The position numbers were made by a program, and so were the translations under genes. Shown piece after piece: positions 34,464 to 42,588 of a stretch of 64,000 nt of DNA. Within the stretch, counting starts at the first letter, position 1; every line of letters begins with the position of its first letter. Source of the DNA: Hyphomicrobiales bacterium (GTDB taxonomy: Bacteria > Pseudomonadota > Alphaproteobacteria > Rhizobiales > Rhizobiaceae). The notes under the pieces are model-generated. The model was given only the letters and a program-made list of their open reading frames with translations. It made no database searches and was not told where the DNA came from. The stretch covers positions 682,001 to 746,000 of the forward strand of contig UCIA01000002.1 in NCBI GenBank assembly GCA_900472295.1, read 5' to 3'.

Positions 34464-35093
34464 ATGGGTAGCGCGCGCAAACAGCAATCCGGTAACGGCG
34501 GCAGGCTTCTGGTCATCGCCTGCGGGATGATTGCGCGCGAAGTTCTGGCCGTGAAGGAGCAGCTGACGCTCGACCATCTCGACCTGACCTGCCTGCCGGC
34601 GGAGTTCCATTTCTACCCGGATCGCATTGCGCCGGCCATGGACAAGGCGATCGAGAAGGCCAAGGCTGAGGGCTACGTCAGCATCTTCGTCGGCTATGCC
34701 GATTGCGGCACCGGCGGCCTGCTCGACCGCGTGCTGGAGAAGCATGGCGTCGAGCGCATGGCCGGACCGCACTGCTTTGCCTTCTACCAGGGCATGGATG
34801 CCTATGCGAAGGTCGGCGACGACGACATGATGTCGTTCTACATGACAGACTTCCTGTGCCGCCAGTTCGACGCATTCTTCATGAAGCCGCTCGGCCTCGA
34901 CAAGCATCCCGAGCTGATCAAGGACTATTTCGGCAATTACGAGAAGCTGATCTACATCGCCCAGACGGATGATCCCGAACTCGACAAGGTCGCCGAGAAG
35001 GCGGCGGCTCTGCTCGGCCTCACCTATGAGCGCCGTTCGACCGGCTATGGCGACCTGACGGCCGGTCTTGCGCAGGCTGCCGCACACGCCTGA
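34464..35093 (+). CDS. DUF1638 protein of corrinoid methyltransfer clusters
   Basis: A 209-residue cytoplasmic protein of the DUF1638 family. Features include LLVIACGMIAREVLAVKEQL near residue 15, LPAEFHFYPDRIAPAM near 45, and FVGYADCGTGGLLDRVLEKHGVER near 75, whose Cys and the His of GPHCFAFYQG could bind a metal. In the family such genes usually lie next to MttB-type methyltransferases and corrinoid proteins, as here; the biochemical role is unknown to me. Its position just after the corrinoid protein supports function in the module. Confidence 0.82.
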   Translation: MGSARKQQSGNGGRLLVIACGMIAREVLAVKEQLTLDHLDLTCLPAEFHFYPDRIAPAMDKAIEKAKAEGYVSIFVGYADCGTGGLLDRVLEKHGVERMAGPHCFAFYQGMDAYAKVGDDDMMSFYMTDFLCRQFDAFFMKPLGLDKHPELIKDYFGNYEKLIYIAQTDDPELDKVAEKAAALLGLTYERRSTGYGDLTAGLAQAAAHA

Positions 35094-35208
35094 AGCAATT
35101 CTTCACTCGAGATGCTGTCAAATACGGATGACAGACCGCCGTGAACGGGTAAGTTGTGCGCCCCTGCAAACAGGCTGATTCAGCCCGTCCGAACATGGAA
35201 AAGTCCTG

Positions 35209-35784
35209 ATGACCCCTCGCCTCCTGCTCGCCGCCCTTGGCCTCCTCTGCCTCGCCCTGCCCGCTCACGCCGATGGTGAGGTGCAAAAGATCATCACCGC
35301 CACCGACAAGGCGCGGCTCGACAAATATGGCGAGACGCGCAAGGCGGCCCTGGCCGAGGCAAAAGCGGGAGAACCTGCCGAGGTCAGTGAACTCGACGCA
35401 CTGCTGGCAAAGCCGCTGGTGGCCTTTTCCGACAAGGACCTTACCGGCAACTGGCAATGCCGCACCATCAAGGTGGGCCTGACCGGCCCGCTCGTCATCT
35501 ACAGCTGGTTCAAGTGCAAGGTGACGGATGACGGCGCCGGCTGGCAGCTGGAAAAAATCAGCGGCTCGCAACGCACCAAAGGCCGTTTCTTCGACGATGG
35601 CGAAAAACGCGCCATCTATCTCGGCACCGGCTATGTCAATGAAACCAAGCCGAAGCCCTATGGCAGCGGCCCGGAAAGCGACCAGGTGGGCTATGTCTTC
35701 CGCACCGGCGCCAATGAATGGCGCATCGAGTTCCCGGCGCCCTATTACGAATCGAAGCTCGACATCATCGAATTCAAGCGCTGA
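35209..35784 (+). CDS. DUF4893 secreted protein
   Basis: A 191-residue protein with a clear signal peptide (MTPRLLLAALGLLCLALPAHA) and a mature part resembling DUF4893. Landmarks are ITATDKARLDKYGETRKAAL, GNWQCRTIK and FKCKVTDDGAGWQLEKISGSQRTKG, and the C-terminal NEWRIEFPAPYYESKLDIIEF. Two Cys residues may form a disulfide. It is periplasmic and of unknown role. It lies in the middle of the corrinoid region but nothing links it to methyl transfer. Confidence 0.78.
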   Translation: MTPRLLLAALGLLCLALPAHADGEVQKIITATDKARLDKYGETRKAALAEAKAGEPAEVSELDALLAKPLVAFSDKDLTGNWQCRTIKVGLTGPLVIYSWFKCKVTDDGAGWQLEKISGSQRTKGRFFDDGEKRAIYLGTGYVNETKPKPYGSGPESDQVGYVFRTGANEWRIEFPAPYYESKLDIIEFKR

Positions 35785-35903
35785 TCCGACAGCCTTTCGC
35801 CAGCGGAGCAGCTGGCGAGGTCATCAAGATTTAACTGGCGTCGGCACAGAATTGAGCCGGGCAGCGCACGGCAGATGGGTGCGCGCCGGCAAGAAGGCGC
35901 GCC

Positions 35904-36686
35904 ATGGCTTCAGCTGTTGAAAAAAATGCTGCGATCGTCGTCGTCACCGAAGGCGGTCCGCACATCTGGGCCATCGTCAACGCCGTCGCCGACCAGCTCG
36001 GCCCAGTCAGCGTCATCCTCGAAAGCCCTGAATCCAAAAAGCAATTGCTGCTTGGTCGGGCACGTCGCCAGGGCTGGTTCTCCGCCATCGGCCAGCTCGG
36101 CACGATGGTGCTGACCAGGCTCGGCAAGCGCTTCTTCGCCGGGCATGCAGCGCGGCTCATTGCCGACCAGAAACTTGAGACCGAGCCGAGGCCGGGACAA
36201 AAGATCATCCACGTCTCATCGGCCAACGCGCCCGACTGCCTGCAGGCGATCGCCGACATCCGGCCGGGCGTGGTGCTGCTCGCCGGCTGCCGGCTGCTGT
36301 CCCGGCAGACGCTGGCGAAAATGCCGTGCCCGGTGCTCAACTATCACGCCGGCATCGCCCCAAAGTATCGCGGCATGAATGGCGGCTACTGGGCGCTGGC
36401 CTCCGGCGATCTCGCGAATTTCGGAACCACCGTGCATCTGGTCGACGCCGGCGTCGACACCGGCGACGTGCTAAGACAGGCGCGCGGCAAGCCTGAGCCG
36501 GGCGACACCATTTCAAGCTATGCGCTGCGCCAGGCGGCATTCTCGCGCGACATCTGCATCGAGGCGGTCCGCGATGCGCTGGACGGCAAACTGGCCACGA
36601 TCAGGCCGGATCTGCCGTCGAAACAATGGTACCACCCGACGATCTGGTTCTATCTCTGGACCGGTCTCACCAGGCGGGTCTGGTAG
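35904..36686 (+). CDS. Formyltransferase-fold protein
   Basis: A 260-residue protein of the methionyl-tRNA formyltransferase-like fold. The central motif PCPVLNYHAGIAPKYRGMNGGYWAL near residues 150-170 gives the Asn and His of the catalytic triad, and TTVHLVDAGVDTGDVL near 195 gives the Asp. It lacks the C-terminal tRNA-binding domain of Fmt, so it probably formylates a small molecule such as a sugar nucleotide amine. In a folate-linked neighbourhood it could use the formyl-THF that betaine oxidation produces, but no partner gene is evident. The N-terminal part binds an unknown ligand. Confidence 0.75.
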   Translation: MASAVEKNAAIVVVTEGGPHIWAIVNAVADQLGPVSVILESPESKKQLLLGRARRQGWFSAIGQLGTMVLTRLGKRFFAGHAARLIADQKLETEPRPGQKIIHVSSANAPDCLQAIADIRPGVVLLAGCRLLSRQTLAKMPCPVLNYHAGIAPKYRGMNGGYWALASGDLANFGTTVHLVDAGVDTGDVLRQARGKPEPGDTISSYALRQAAFSRDICIEAVRDALDGKLATIRPDLPSKQWYHPTIWFYLWTGLTRRVW

Positions 36687-36873
36687 CCGATCTCCCCGGG
36701 AATCGCACCTTTCTTTTTGCGACTCCCAATAGCGTCGCTTTTGAATGCGCGCGCGTCGTCCCATAACAAGCAGCCCCACTGCGCATCCGGCAATGCTCGC
36801 ACCTGCTGGATAAAGTGGTGGAGCGTCGTTTCCCCCATGGACTTACAGCGCTCTACAGGGAGTGAGAGAATTC

Positions 36874-37176
36874 ATGGCTGATCTGATCGTCGTCTACTGG
36901 CGTGACATCCCCGCCCAGGTCATCGTCAAGAAGGGCCGGCAGAACGCCAAGCGCGAACTGCCGCTGCGCTTCACCGAGGCGATCGACATGTGCGCGATGC
37001 GCACCGGCGCCGGCGGCACCGACGACTACCTCGCAGAATGGCGCAAGGCCGACCCGATCCCGGTCGGCGACGATCTCGAAGCCGAGGTCGAGAAGGCGTT
37101 CAACGACATCGACGCGAAATATGACCGCGAGCGGCTGGTCGCTCTGGTCAAGGCGGGCGGGAAAGAAAATGTCTGA
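36874..37176 (+). CDS. Small Virulence_fact-type protein of the MetV-MetF unit
   Basis: A 100-residue protein (MADLIVVYWRDIPAQVIVKK at the start) of the small family labelled virulence factor in domain databases (PF13769, from memory). It contains the conserved RDIPAQVIVKKGR and a helical C-terminus (EVEKAFNDIDAKYDRERLVALVKAGG). Its last eight bases overlap the next gene, the MetV-like protein, so the two are translationally coupled. The role is unknown. It probably assists the methylene-THF reductase pair. Confidence 0.75.
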   Translation: MADLIVVYWRDIPAQVIVKKGRQNAKRELPLRFTEAIDMCAMRTGAGGTDDYLAEWRKADPIPVGDDLEAEVEKAFNDIDAKYDRERLVALVKAGGKENV

Positions 37177-37765
37177 CACGAACCCGGCGGTTACCCAGGC
37201 CACGCAGGTCAAGAAGGCAGCGCCGAAATCCGACTACAAGCCGGCCGATGTGTCGCCGCAGCGGCGCGTCCAGCGCTCGTTTGCGATCCGGCTGTGGTCG
37301 ATCCGCCATTCGCGCTTGCTCGAATGGTTCTACTCCAGATTTGCAGACATGTTCCTGCTGCTTCATCCGCTGTGGAAAGGGCTTGGCTACGGCCGCGTCG
37401 AAACGCCGATCAAATTCGTCGAGAAGCGCGTCAAAGGCTTCATGTTCGACTGCCGCATGTGCGGCCAGTGCATTCTTTCCTCCACCGGCATGTCGTGCCC
37501 GATGAACTGCCCCAAGCAGCTGCGCAACGGCCCGTGCGGCGGCGTGCGCGCCAACGGCAATTGCGAGGTCGAGCCCGATATGCCTTGCGTCTGGGTCAAG
37601 GCCTGGGAAGGCTCGCAGAACATGGAGCATGGCGACAAGATCCTGACCGTGCAGAAGCCGGTCGACCAGTCGCTGCGCGAAACCTCGGCCTGGCTGCGGG
37701 TGACCGCGCAGTCCGCAGCGGCCCGCGAAGCTGCGGTCAATGCCAACACCGGTGCACCGACATGA
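37169..37765 (+). CDS. MetV-like protein (methylene-THF reductase C-terminal domain)
   Basis: A 198-residue cysteine-rich protein. Residues about 85-135 contain FDCRMCGQC, SCPMNCPKQLRNGPCGG and MPCVW, a pattern that could bind zinc or an iron-sulfur cluster. This is the domain that in acetogens forms MetV, the partner of MetF. It overlaps the preceding small gene by eight bases and the following metF by four (ATGA), so the three are one translational unit. The most likely job is to couple the MetF flavoprotein to an electron acceptor during oxidation of methyl-THF. Confidence 0.85.
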   Translation: MSDTNPAVTQATQVKKAAPKSDYKPADVSPQRRVQRSFAIRLWSIRHSRLLEWFYSRFADMFLLLHPLWKGLGYGRVETPIKFVEKRVKGFMFDCRMCGQCILSSTGMSCPMNCPKQLRNGPCGGVRANGNCEVEPDMPCVWVKAWEGSQNMEHGDKILTVQKPVDQSLRETSAWLRVTAQSAAAREAAVNANTGAPT

Positions 37766-38853
37766 TCGGCCACCAGCGCGACGAGAACCCGGCCGGCATC
37801 CATCTGCCGCTCGATCCCCTGCCCGGCCATTCCTCGCGCGGCCGGCTTGAGCGCGTGCTGCGGCGCGGCGAATTCGCCGTCACCACCGAGCTCAACCCGC
37901 CCGACAGCGCCGATCCCGAAGACGTCTACAACAGGGCGAAAATCTTTGACGGTTGGGTCGACGCCATCAATGCCGTCGATGCCTCCGGCGCCAATTGCCA
38001 CATGTCCTCGGTCGGCATTTGTGCGCTTTTGACCCGCATGGGCTATGCCCCGATCATGCAGATCGCCTGCCGCGACAAGAACCGCATCGCCATCCAGGGC
38101 GACGTGCTGGGCGGCGCCGCGATGGGCGTTGCCAACATGCTGTGCCTCACCGGCGACGGCGTGCAGGCCGGCGACCAGCCTGGCGCCAAGCCGGTGTTCG
38201 ATCTCGATTCCATGTCGCTGCTCGAGACCTGCCGCATCATGCGCGACAACGGCAAGTTCCTGTCCGGCCGCAAGCTGACGACGCCGCCGCAGATTTTCCT
38301 GGGTGCGGCCGTCAACCCGTTCGCGCCGCCCTTCGATTTCCGCCCGATCCATCTCGGCAAGAAGATCGCCGCCGGGGCCCAGTTCGTGCAGACGCAGTAC
38401 TGCTTCGACGTGCCGATGTTCAGAACCTTCATGCAAAAGGCGCGCGATCTCGGCCACACCGAAAAGGTCTTCATCCTGTGCGGCGTCGGCCCGCTGGCTT
38501 CGGCCAAGACGGCCAAATGGATCCGCTCCAACGTGCCGGGCATCCATATCCCGGACTCGATCATCAAGCGGCTTGAGGGCGCCCAGGACCAGAAGAAGGA
38601 AGGCAAGCAGCTCTGCACCGACATCATCAACGAGGTGAAGGAAATTCCAGGCGTCTCCGGCATCCATGTGATGGCCTACCGCCAGGAGGAATACGTCGCC
38701 GAGATCGTCGATGAATCGGGCGTGCTGAAGGGCCGCCAGCCGTGGAAACGCGAGATCCGTCGCGACGACCAGATGGTCGCCGACCGGCTCGACCGCATAT
38801 TGCATGACGAGATTACCGAAACGCAGGTGGACATGGTAAAGACCGCGCACTAA
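37762..38853 (+). CDS. Methylenetetrahydrofolate reductase (MetF family)
   Basis: A 363-residue FAD-dependent TIM barrel that interconverts 5-methyl- and 5,10-methylene-THF. It begins with FAVTTELNPPDSADPEDV, whose Glu corresponds to the catalytic Glu of MetF. PIMQIACRDKNRIAIQGDVLG and MLCLTGDGVQAGDQPGAKPV bind FAD and folate, and GAQFVQTQYCFDVPMF follows. The length is close to MetF variants with an extended C-terminus. Coupling to MetV and proximity to a methyl-THF methyltransferase suggest that it works in the oxidative direction, feeding betaine methyl groups into the folate pool. Assimilatory metF may be elsewhere in the genome. Confidence 0.88.
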   Translation: MIGHQRDENPAGIHLPLDPLPGHSSRGRLERVLRRGEFAVTTELNPPDSADPEDVYNRAKIFDGWVDAINAVDASGANCHMSSVGICALLTRMGYAPIMQIACRDKNRIAIQGDVLGGAAMGVANMLCLTGDGVQAGDQPGAKPVFDLDSMSLLETCRIMRDNGKFLSGRKLTTPPQIFLGAAVNPFAPPFDFRPIHLGKKIAAGAQFVQTQYCFDVPMFRTFMQKARDLGHTEKVFILCGVGPLASAKTAKWIRSNVPGIHIPDSIIKRLEGAQDQKKEGKQLCTDIINEVKEIPGVSGIHVMAYRQEEYVAEIVDESGVLKGRQPWKREIRRDDQMVADRLDRILHDEITETQVDMVKTAH

Positions 38854-38889
38854 GCGGCCAAGCACCAGACCTGGAACGAAACCAGAGAC

Positions 38890-38912
38890 GATATAAAGAA
38901 GCCCTTTATATC
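38890..38912. promoter_or_regulatory. Perfect palindrome GATATAAAG-N5-CTTTATATC
   Basis: A perfect 9-base dyad with a 5-base centre ends 16 bases before the ATG of the methyl-THF methyltransferase gene, overlapping its probable leader. It closely matches the dyad upstream of bmt (24272-24293). It probably blocks transcription or initiation when bound. Confidence 0.7.
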
Positions 38913-38928
38913 AAGGCGGAGAGACTTC

Positions 38929-39900
38929 ATGACCCGGACCATCGTCGCCTCGGCGACACGCGAGATCATCATCGGCTTCGACCAGCCTTTCTGCGTCATT
39001 GGCGAGCGCATCAACCCGACCGGCCGCAAGAAGCTGGCCGCCGAGATGATCGCCGGCAATTTCGAGACCGTCATCAAGGATGCACTGGAACAGGCCGCCT
39101 GCGGCGCCACCATGCTCGACGTCAATGCCGGCGTCACCTCGGTCAACCCGAACGAGACCGAACCCGGCCTGCTGGTGCAGACGCTGGAGATCGTCCAGGG
39201 CCTGGTCGACCTGCCGCTGTCGATCGATAGCTCCGTCACCGCCGCCATCGAAGCGGCATTGAGGGTCGCCAAGGGCCGGCCGCTGGTCAACTCCGTCACC
39301 GGCGAGGAAGAAAAACTCGAAGCCATCCTGCCGCTGGTCAAGAAGTACAATGTGCCGGTCGTTGCCATCTCCAACGACGAGACCGGCATTTCGATGGACC
39401 CGGATGTCCGCTTTGCCGTCGCCAAGAAGATCGTCGAGCGCTGCGCCGATTTCGGCATCCCCGCGCATGACGTCGTCGTCGACCCGCTGGTGATGCCGAT
39501 CGGCGCGCTGGGCGATGCCGGCCGCCAGGTCTTCGCGTTGCTGCGTCGGCTCCGCGAAGAGCTCAAGGTCAACACCACATGCGGCCTGTCCAACATCTCG
39601 TTTGGCCTGCCGCACCGCCACGGCATCAACGCCGCCTTCATCCCGATGGTGATCGGCGCCGGCATGACCTCGGCGATCATGAACCCGGTGCGCCCGCAGG
39701 AAATGGAAGCCGTGCGCGGCGCCAATGTGCTCAACGGCACCGACGAGAACTGCACCAACTGGATCCGCACCTACAAGGACTACAAGCCGGCCGAAGGCGG
39801 CCAGGCGGTTGCCGCACCCACGCAAGTCAATGCGCCGGGCGACGGCGCTGCCGGTGGCCGCCGTCGCGGCGGCCGAGAGGCCCGGATGGGTCGGGGATAA
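38929..39900 (+). CDS. Methyltetrahydrofolate:corrinoid methyltransferase, MtgA/AcsE type
   Basis: A 323-residue pterin-binding TIM barrel that should move the methyl group between the corrinoid protein and tetrahydrofolate. Landmarks are CVIGERINPTGRKKLAAEM near residue 22, ATMLDVNAGVTSVNPNET near 60, LPLSIDSSVTAAIEAAL near 98, and ISFGLPHRHGINAAFIPMVI near 225. The first 280 residues are as long as AcsE and MtgA; the last 40 are a Gly/Ala/Arg-rich tail. A perfect palindrome lies just upstream. It is followed 10 bases later by the corrinoid activase. Confidence 0.9.
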   Translation: MTRTIVASATREIIIGFDQPFCVIGERINPTGRKKLAAEMIAGNFETVIKDALEQAACGATMLDVNAGVTSVNPNETEPGLLVQTLEIVQGLVDLPLSIDSSVTAAIEAALRVAKGRPLVNSVTGEEEKLEAILPLVKKYNVPVVAISNDETGISMDPDVRFAVAKKIVERCADFGIPAHDVVVDPLVMPIGALGDAGRQVFALLRRLREELKVNTTCGLSNISFGLPHRHGINAAFIPMVIGAGMTSAIMNPVRPQEMEAVRGANVLNGTDENCTNWIRTYKDYKPAEGGQAVAAPTQVNAPGDGAAGGRRRGGREARMGRG

Positions 39901-39910
39901 GCGCGCAACC

Positions 39911-41980
39911 GTGAACTCGCCTGCAAACATTACCGATCCGCTCGTGCTGTTCATGCCGTCAGGCAAGCGCGGGCGGTTTCCCGTCGGCACTCCGGTGCTT
40001 GATGCCGCGCGCCAGCTCGGCGTCTATGTCGAAAGCGTCTGCGGTGGCCGCGCCACCTGCGGTCGCTGCCAGATCGAAGTGCAGGAAGGCAATTTCGCCA
40101 AGCACAAGATCGTCTCGTCCAACGACCACATCTCGCCCAAAGGCGCCAAGGAAGAGCGTTACGAGCGCGTCCGCGGCCTGCCCGAACGGCGCCGCCTCTC
40201 CTGCTCGGCGCAGATCCTCGGCGACCTCGTCATCGACGTGCCGCAGGACACGGTCATCAACGCGCAGACCATCCGCAAGGATGCCGACACCCGGGTCATT
40301 GCCCGCGATTCAGCGATCCGCATGTGCTATGTCGAGATCGAAGAACCCGACATGCACAAGCCGCTCGGCGATCTCGATCGCCTCAAGATCGCCTTGATGA
40401 AGGATTGGGGTTTTAAAAACCTCGAATTCGATTTCTATCTGCTGCCGCAGGTGCAAGGCATTTTGCGCAAGGGCAACTGGACGGCGACTGCCGCCATCCA
40501 CAAGGATGCCGAAAGCGACATCGCCCGCGTCATAGCACTCTGGCCCGGCCTCAAGAACGAGGCCTATGGGCTCGCCTGCGACATCGGGTCGACCACCATT
40601 GCCATGCATCTGGTGTCGCTGCTGTCGGGCCGCGTCGCCGCTTCCTCCGGCACATCCAATCCGCAGATCCGCTTCGGCGAGGATCTGATGAGCCGCGTCT
40701 CCTATGTGATGATGAACCCGGACGGCCGCGAAGGCATGACGGTCGCCGTGCGCGAGGCGATCTCCGGCCTGGTCGACAAGGTCTGTGCCGAAGGCAATGT
40801 CCAGCGCAACGACATCCTGGACTCGGTCTTCGTCGGCAATCCGATCATGCACCATCTGTTCCTCGGCATCGATCCGACCGAACTCGGCGGCGCTCCGTTT
40901 GCGCTCGCCGTCTCGGGGGCGGTGCGCATCAAAGCCTCGGATATCGGCTTGAAACTCAACCAGGGCGCGCGCCTCTATATGCTGCCCTGCATTGCCGGCC
41001 ATGTCGGCGCTGACGCCGCGGCCGTGACGCTGTCGGAAGGCCCGCACCGCCAGGACGAGATGATGCTGATCGTCGATGTCGGCACCAATGCCGAAATCGT
41101 GCTTGGCAATCGCACGCGCGTCGTCGCGGCGTCGTCGCCCACCGGCCCGGCCTTCGAAGGTGCGGAAATCTCCGGCGGCCAGCGCGCCGCCCCCGGCGCC
41201 ATCGAGCGCGTGCGCATCGATCCGGACACGCTGGAGCCGAAATACCGCGTCATCGGTTCGGAACTCTGGTCCGACGAGCCGGGCTTCCTCGACAGCGTGC
41301 AGGCGACCGGCGTCACCGGCATTTGCGGCTCCGGCATCATCGAGATCGTCGCCGAGATGTATCTCGCCGGCATCATCTCCGAGGACGGCGTCGTCGACGG
41401 ATCGCTCAGCATGCGCTCGCCGCGCGTCGTCGCCAACGGCCGCACCTTCTCCTATGTCTTGAAGGAGGGCGAACCGAAGATCACCATCACCCAGACCGAC
41501 GTGCGCGCCATCCAGCTCGCCAAGGCCGCGCTCTATGCCGGCACCAAGCTGTTGATGGAAAAGCAGAACACCGAGCATGTCGACCGCATCCACTTCGCCG
41601 GCGCCTTCGGCTCCTTCATCGATCCGAAATACGCCATGGTGCTGGGCCTGATCCCGGATTGCGAGCTCGACAAGGTCTCGGCCGTCGGCAACGCCGCCGG
41701 CGCCGGTGCGCGAATGGCGCTGCTCAATCGCGGCTATCGCCGCGAGATCGAGGACACGGTCAACCATATCGAAAAGATCGAGACGGCGCTGGAGCCGAAA
41801 TTCCAGGAGCATTTCGTCTACGCCATGGCGCTGCCCAACAAGGTCGATCCGTTCCCGAAACTGTCGGCGGCGGTGAAACTGCCGCCGCGCAAGACCGTCA
41901 GCGAGGATGGCGTTGCCGGTGACGCCGCCCCTCGTCGGCGTTCACGCGAAGGTCATGCTGCCAGGCGCAGCCGGGAATAA
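39911..41980 (+). CDS. RACo-type corrinoid activation protein (2Fe-2S plus ASKHA ATPase)
   Basis: A 689-residue reductive activator of corrinoid proteins. Residues 1-95 form a ferredoxin-like 2Fe-2S domain with the ligands ESVCGGRATCGRCQIE and RRLSCSAQ. A linker region is followed by the ASKHA ATPase domain: GLACDIGSTTIAMHLVSL near residue 215, GNPIMHHLFLGID near 320, LIVDVGTNAEIVLGNRT near 380, GICGSGIIEIVAEM near 475, and FAGAFGSFIDPKYAMVLGL near 560. Such proteins use ATP to reduce inactive Co(II) to Co(I). The GTG start is 10 bases after the methyltransferase stop. The C-terminus is Arg-rich. Confidence 0.9.
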   Translation: MNSPANITDPLVLFMPSGKRGRFPVGTPVLDAARQLGVYVESVCGGRATCGRCQIEVQEGNFAKHKIVSSNDHISPKGAKEERYERVRGLPERRRLSCSAQILGDLVIDVPQDTVINAQTIRKDADTRVIARDSAIRMCYVEIEEPDMHKPLGDLDRLKIALMKDWGFKNLEFDFYLLPQVQGILRKGNWTATAAIHKDAESDIARVIALWPGLKNEAYGLACDIGSTTIAMHLVSLLSGRVAASSGTSNPQIRFGEDLMSRVSYVMMNPDGREGMTVAVREAISGLVDKVCAEGNVQRNDILDSVFVGNPIMHHLFLGIDPTELGGAPFALAVSGAVRIKASDIGLKLNQGARLYMLPCIAGHVGADAAAVTLSEGPHRQDEMMLIVDVGTNAEIVLGNRTRVVAASSPTGPAFEGAEISGGQRAAPGAIERVRIDPDTLEPKYRVIGSELWSDEPGFLDSVQATGVTGICGSGIIEIVAEMYLAGIISEDGVVDGSLSMRSPRVVANGRTFSYVLKEGEPKITITQTDVRAIQLAKAALYAGTKLLMEKQNTEHVDRIHFAGAFGSFIDPKYAMVLGLIPDCELDKVSAVGNAAGAGARMALLNRGYRREIEDTVNHIEKIETALEPKFQEHFVYAMALPNKVDPFPKLSAAVKLPPRKTVSEDGVAGDAAPRRRSREGHAARRSRE

Positions 41981-42014
41981 GCCGCCTTCCAAAGGCCGCC
42001 AATTCGCCCAATTT

Positions 42015-42055
42015 CATTTGTATGCAAATGTTTCCAGATCCCGCCGATCTGGAAA
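42015..42055. promoter_or_regulatory. Two adjacent perfect dyads
   Basis: CATTTG-TATG-CAAATG (42015-42030) and TTTCCAGATC-CCGCC-GATCTGGAAA (42031-42055) touch each other, 110 bases before a microprotein gene and 35 bases after the RACo stop. The second could end transcription of the RACo operon, though it has no T-run. A shorter relative of the first, ATTTG-CATT-CAAAT, occurs at 44936-44949. Confidence 0.5.
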
Positions 42056-42166
42056 CCGAAACGCTGTTTTGGCGCAATCCGTCCGATACAGACGTGAAGC
42101 ATTTAACGGACATCGAATGACGGACCGGACTATTTCGCCGTCACAACGCTCCAAAGGAGAATGAAG

Positions 42167-42340
42167 ATGTCGATGTTCAACAGTCTCGGCCGTTTTCGTG
42201 CAGCCATGAAGAATGCACAGGCGGTGCGCGCCATGAACAGCCTGTCGCCGGAAATCCAGAAGGATATCGGCTGGCCTGTGTCGCCGCGCATTGACGCGCA
42301 GGCGAACCTTACCCGTCTGATCCTGGGCTCGGGCCGCTGA
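42167..42340 (+). CDS. 57-residue DUF1127-like microprotein A
   Basis: A basic microprotein starting MSMFNSLGRFRAAMKNAQAV, with SLSPEIQKDIGWP near residue 30-40. The ending L-x-KDIG recalls DUF1127/YjiS-type small proteins, some of which bind RNA or are stress-induced. A paralogue lies at 44668 with the same core (SLPIELQKDIGWP) and the same leader CAAAGGAGAATGAA. Start choice: the ATG at 42167 is seven bases after AAAGGAGA; the ATG at 42161 lies too close. The stop overlaps the ATG of another small frame. Confidence 0.75.
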   Translation: MSMFNSLGRFRAAMKNAQAVRAMNSLSPEIQKDIGWPVSPRIDAQANLTRLILGSGR

Positions 42341-42447
42341 TGACCTTCGCCGACAAATGCAAATTGCTGGCCAAACGCCGGGACCGCCGCGTGGTCCCGG
42401 TGACGACCGACATCAAGCTGCGCGCCGCCCTGCTGCCCCGGCGTTGA
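42340..42447 (+). CDS. Possible 35-residue basic protein overlapping microprotein A
   Basis: The frame begins at an ATG whose A is the last base of the microprotein A stop (TGATG) and encodes MTFADKCKLLAKRRDRRVVP plus 15 more residues ending in LLPRR. It has a net strong positive charge. The overlap suggests coupled translation. No homologue is known to me, and a chance frame is quite possible. Confidence 0.35.
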   Translation: MTFADKCKLLAKRRDRRVVPVTTDIKLRAALLPRR

Positions 42448-42588
42448 GCCTGTTTGCGCACCGCAAACGCGATTGATCAACCAACCGTGTTGCGTTGGGC
42501 CAAATTCTTGACATTTCGGCTGGAGGCACGATGTTCGTGATAGTGGGGGAATTCTCTTAGTCGGCTGCGGCCGAGCCAGTGTATTCGA

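Noticed and set aside
42509..42514. TTGACA as a -35 box before the alpha/beta hydrolase
   Set aside because: No acceptable -10 box lies 16-18 bases downstream.
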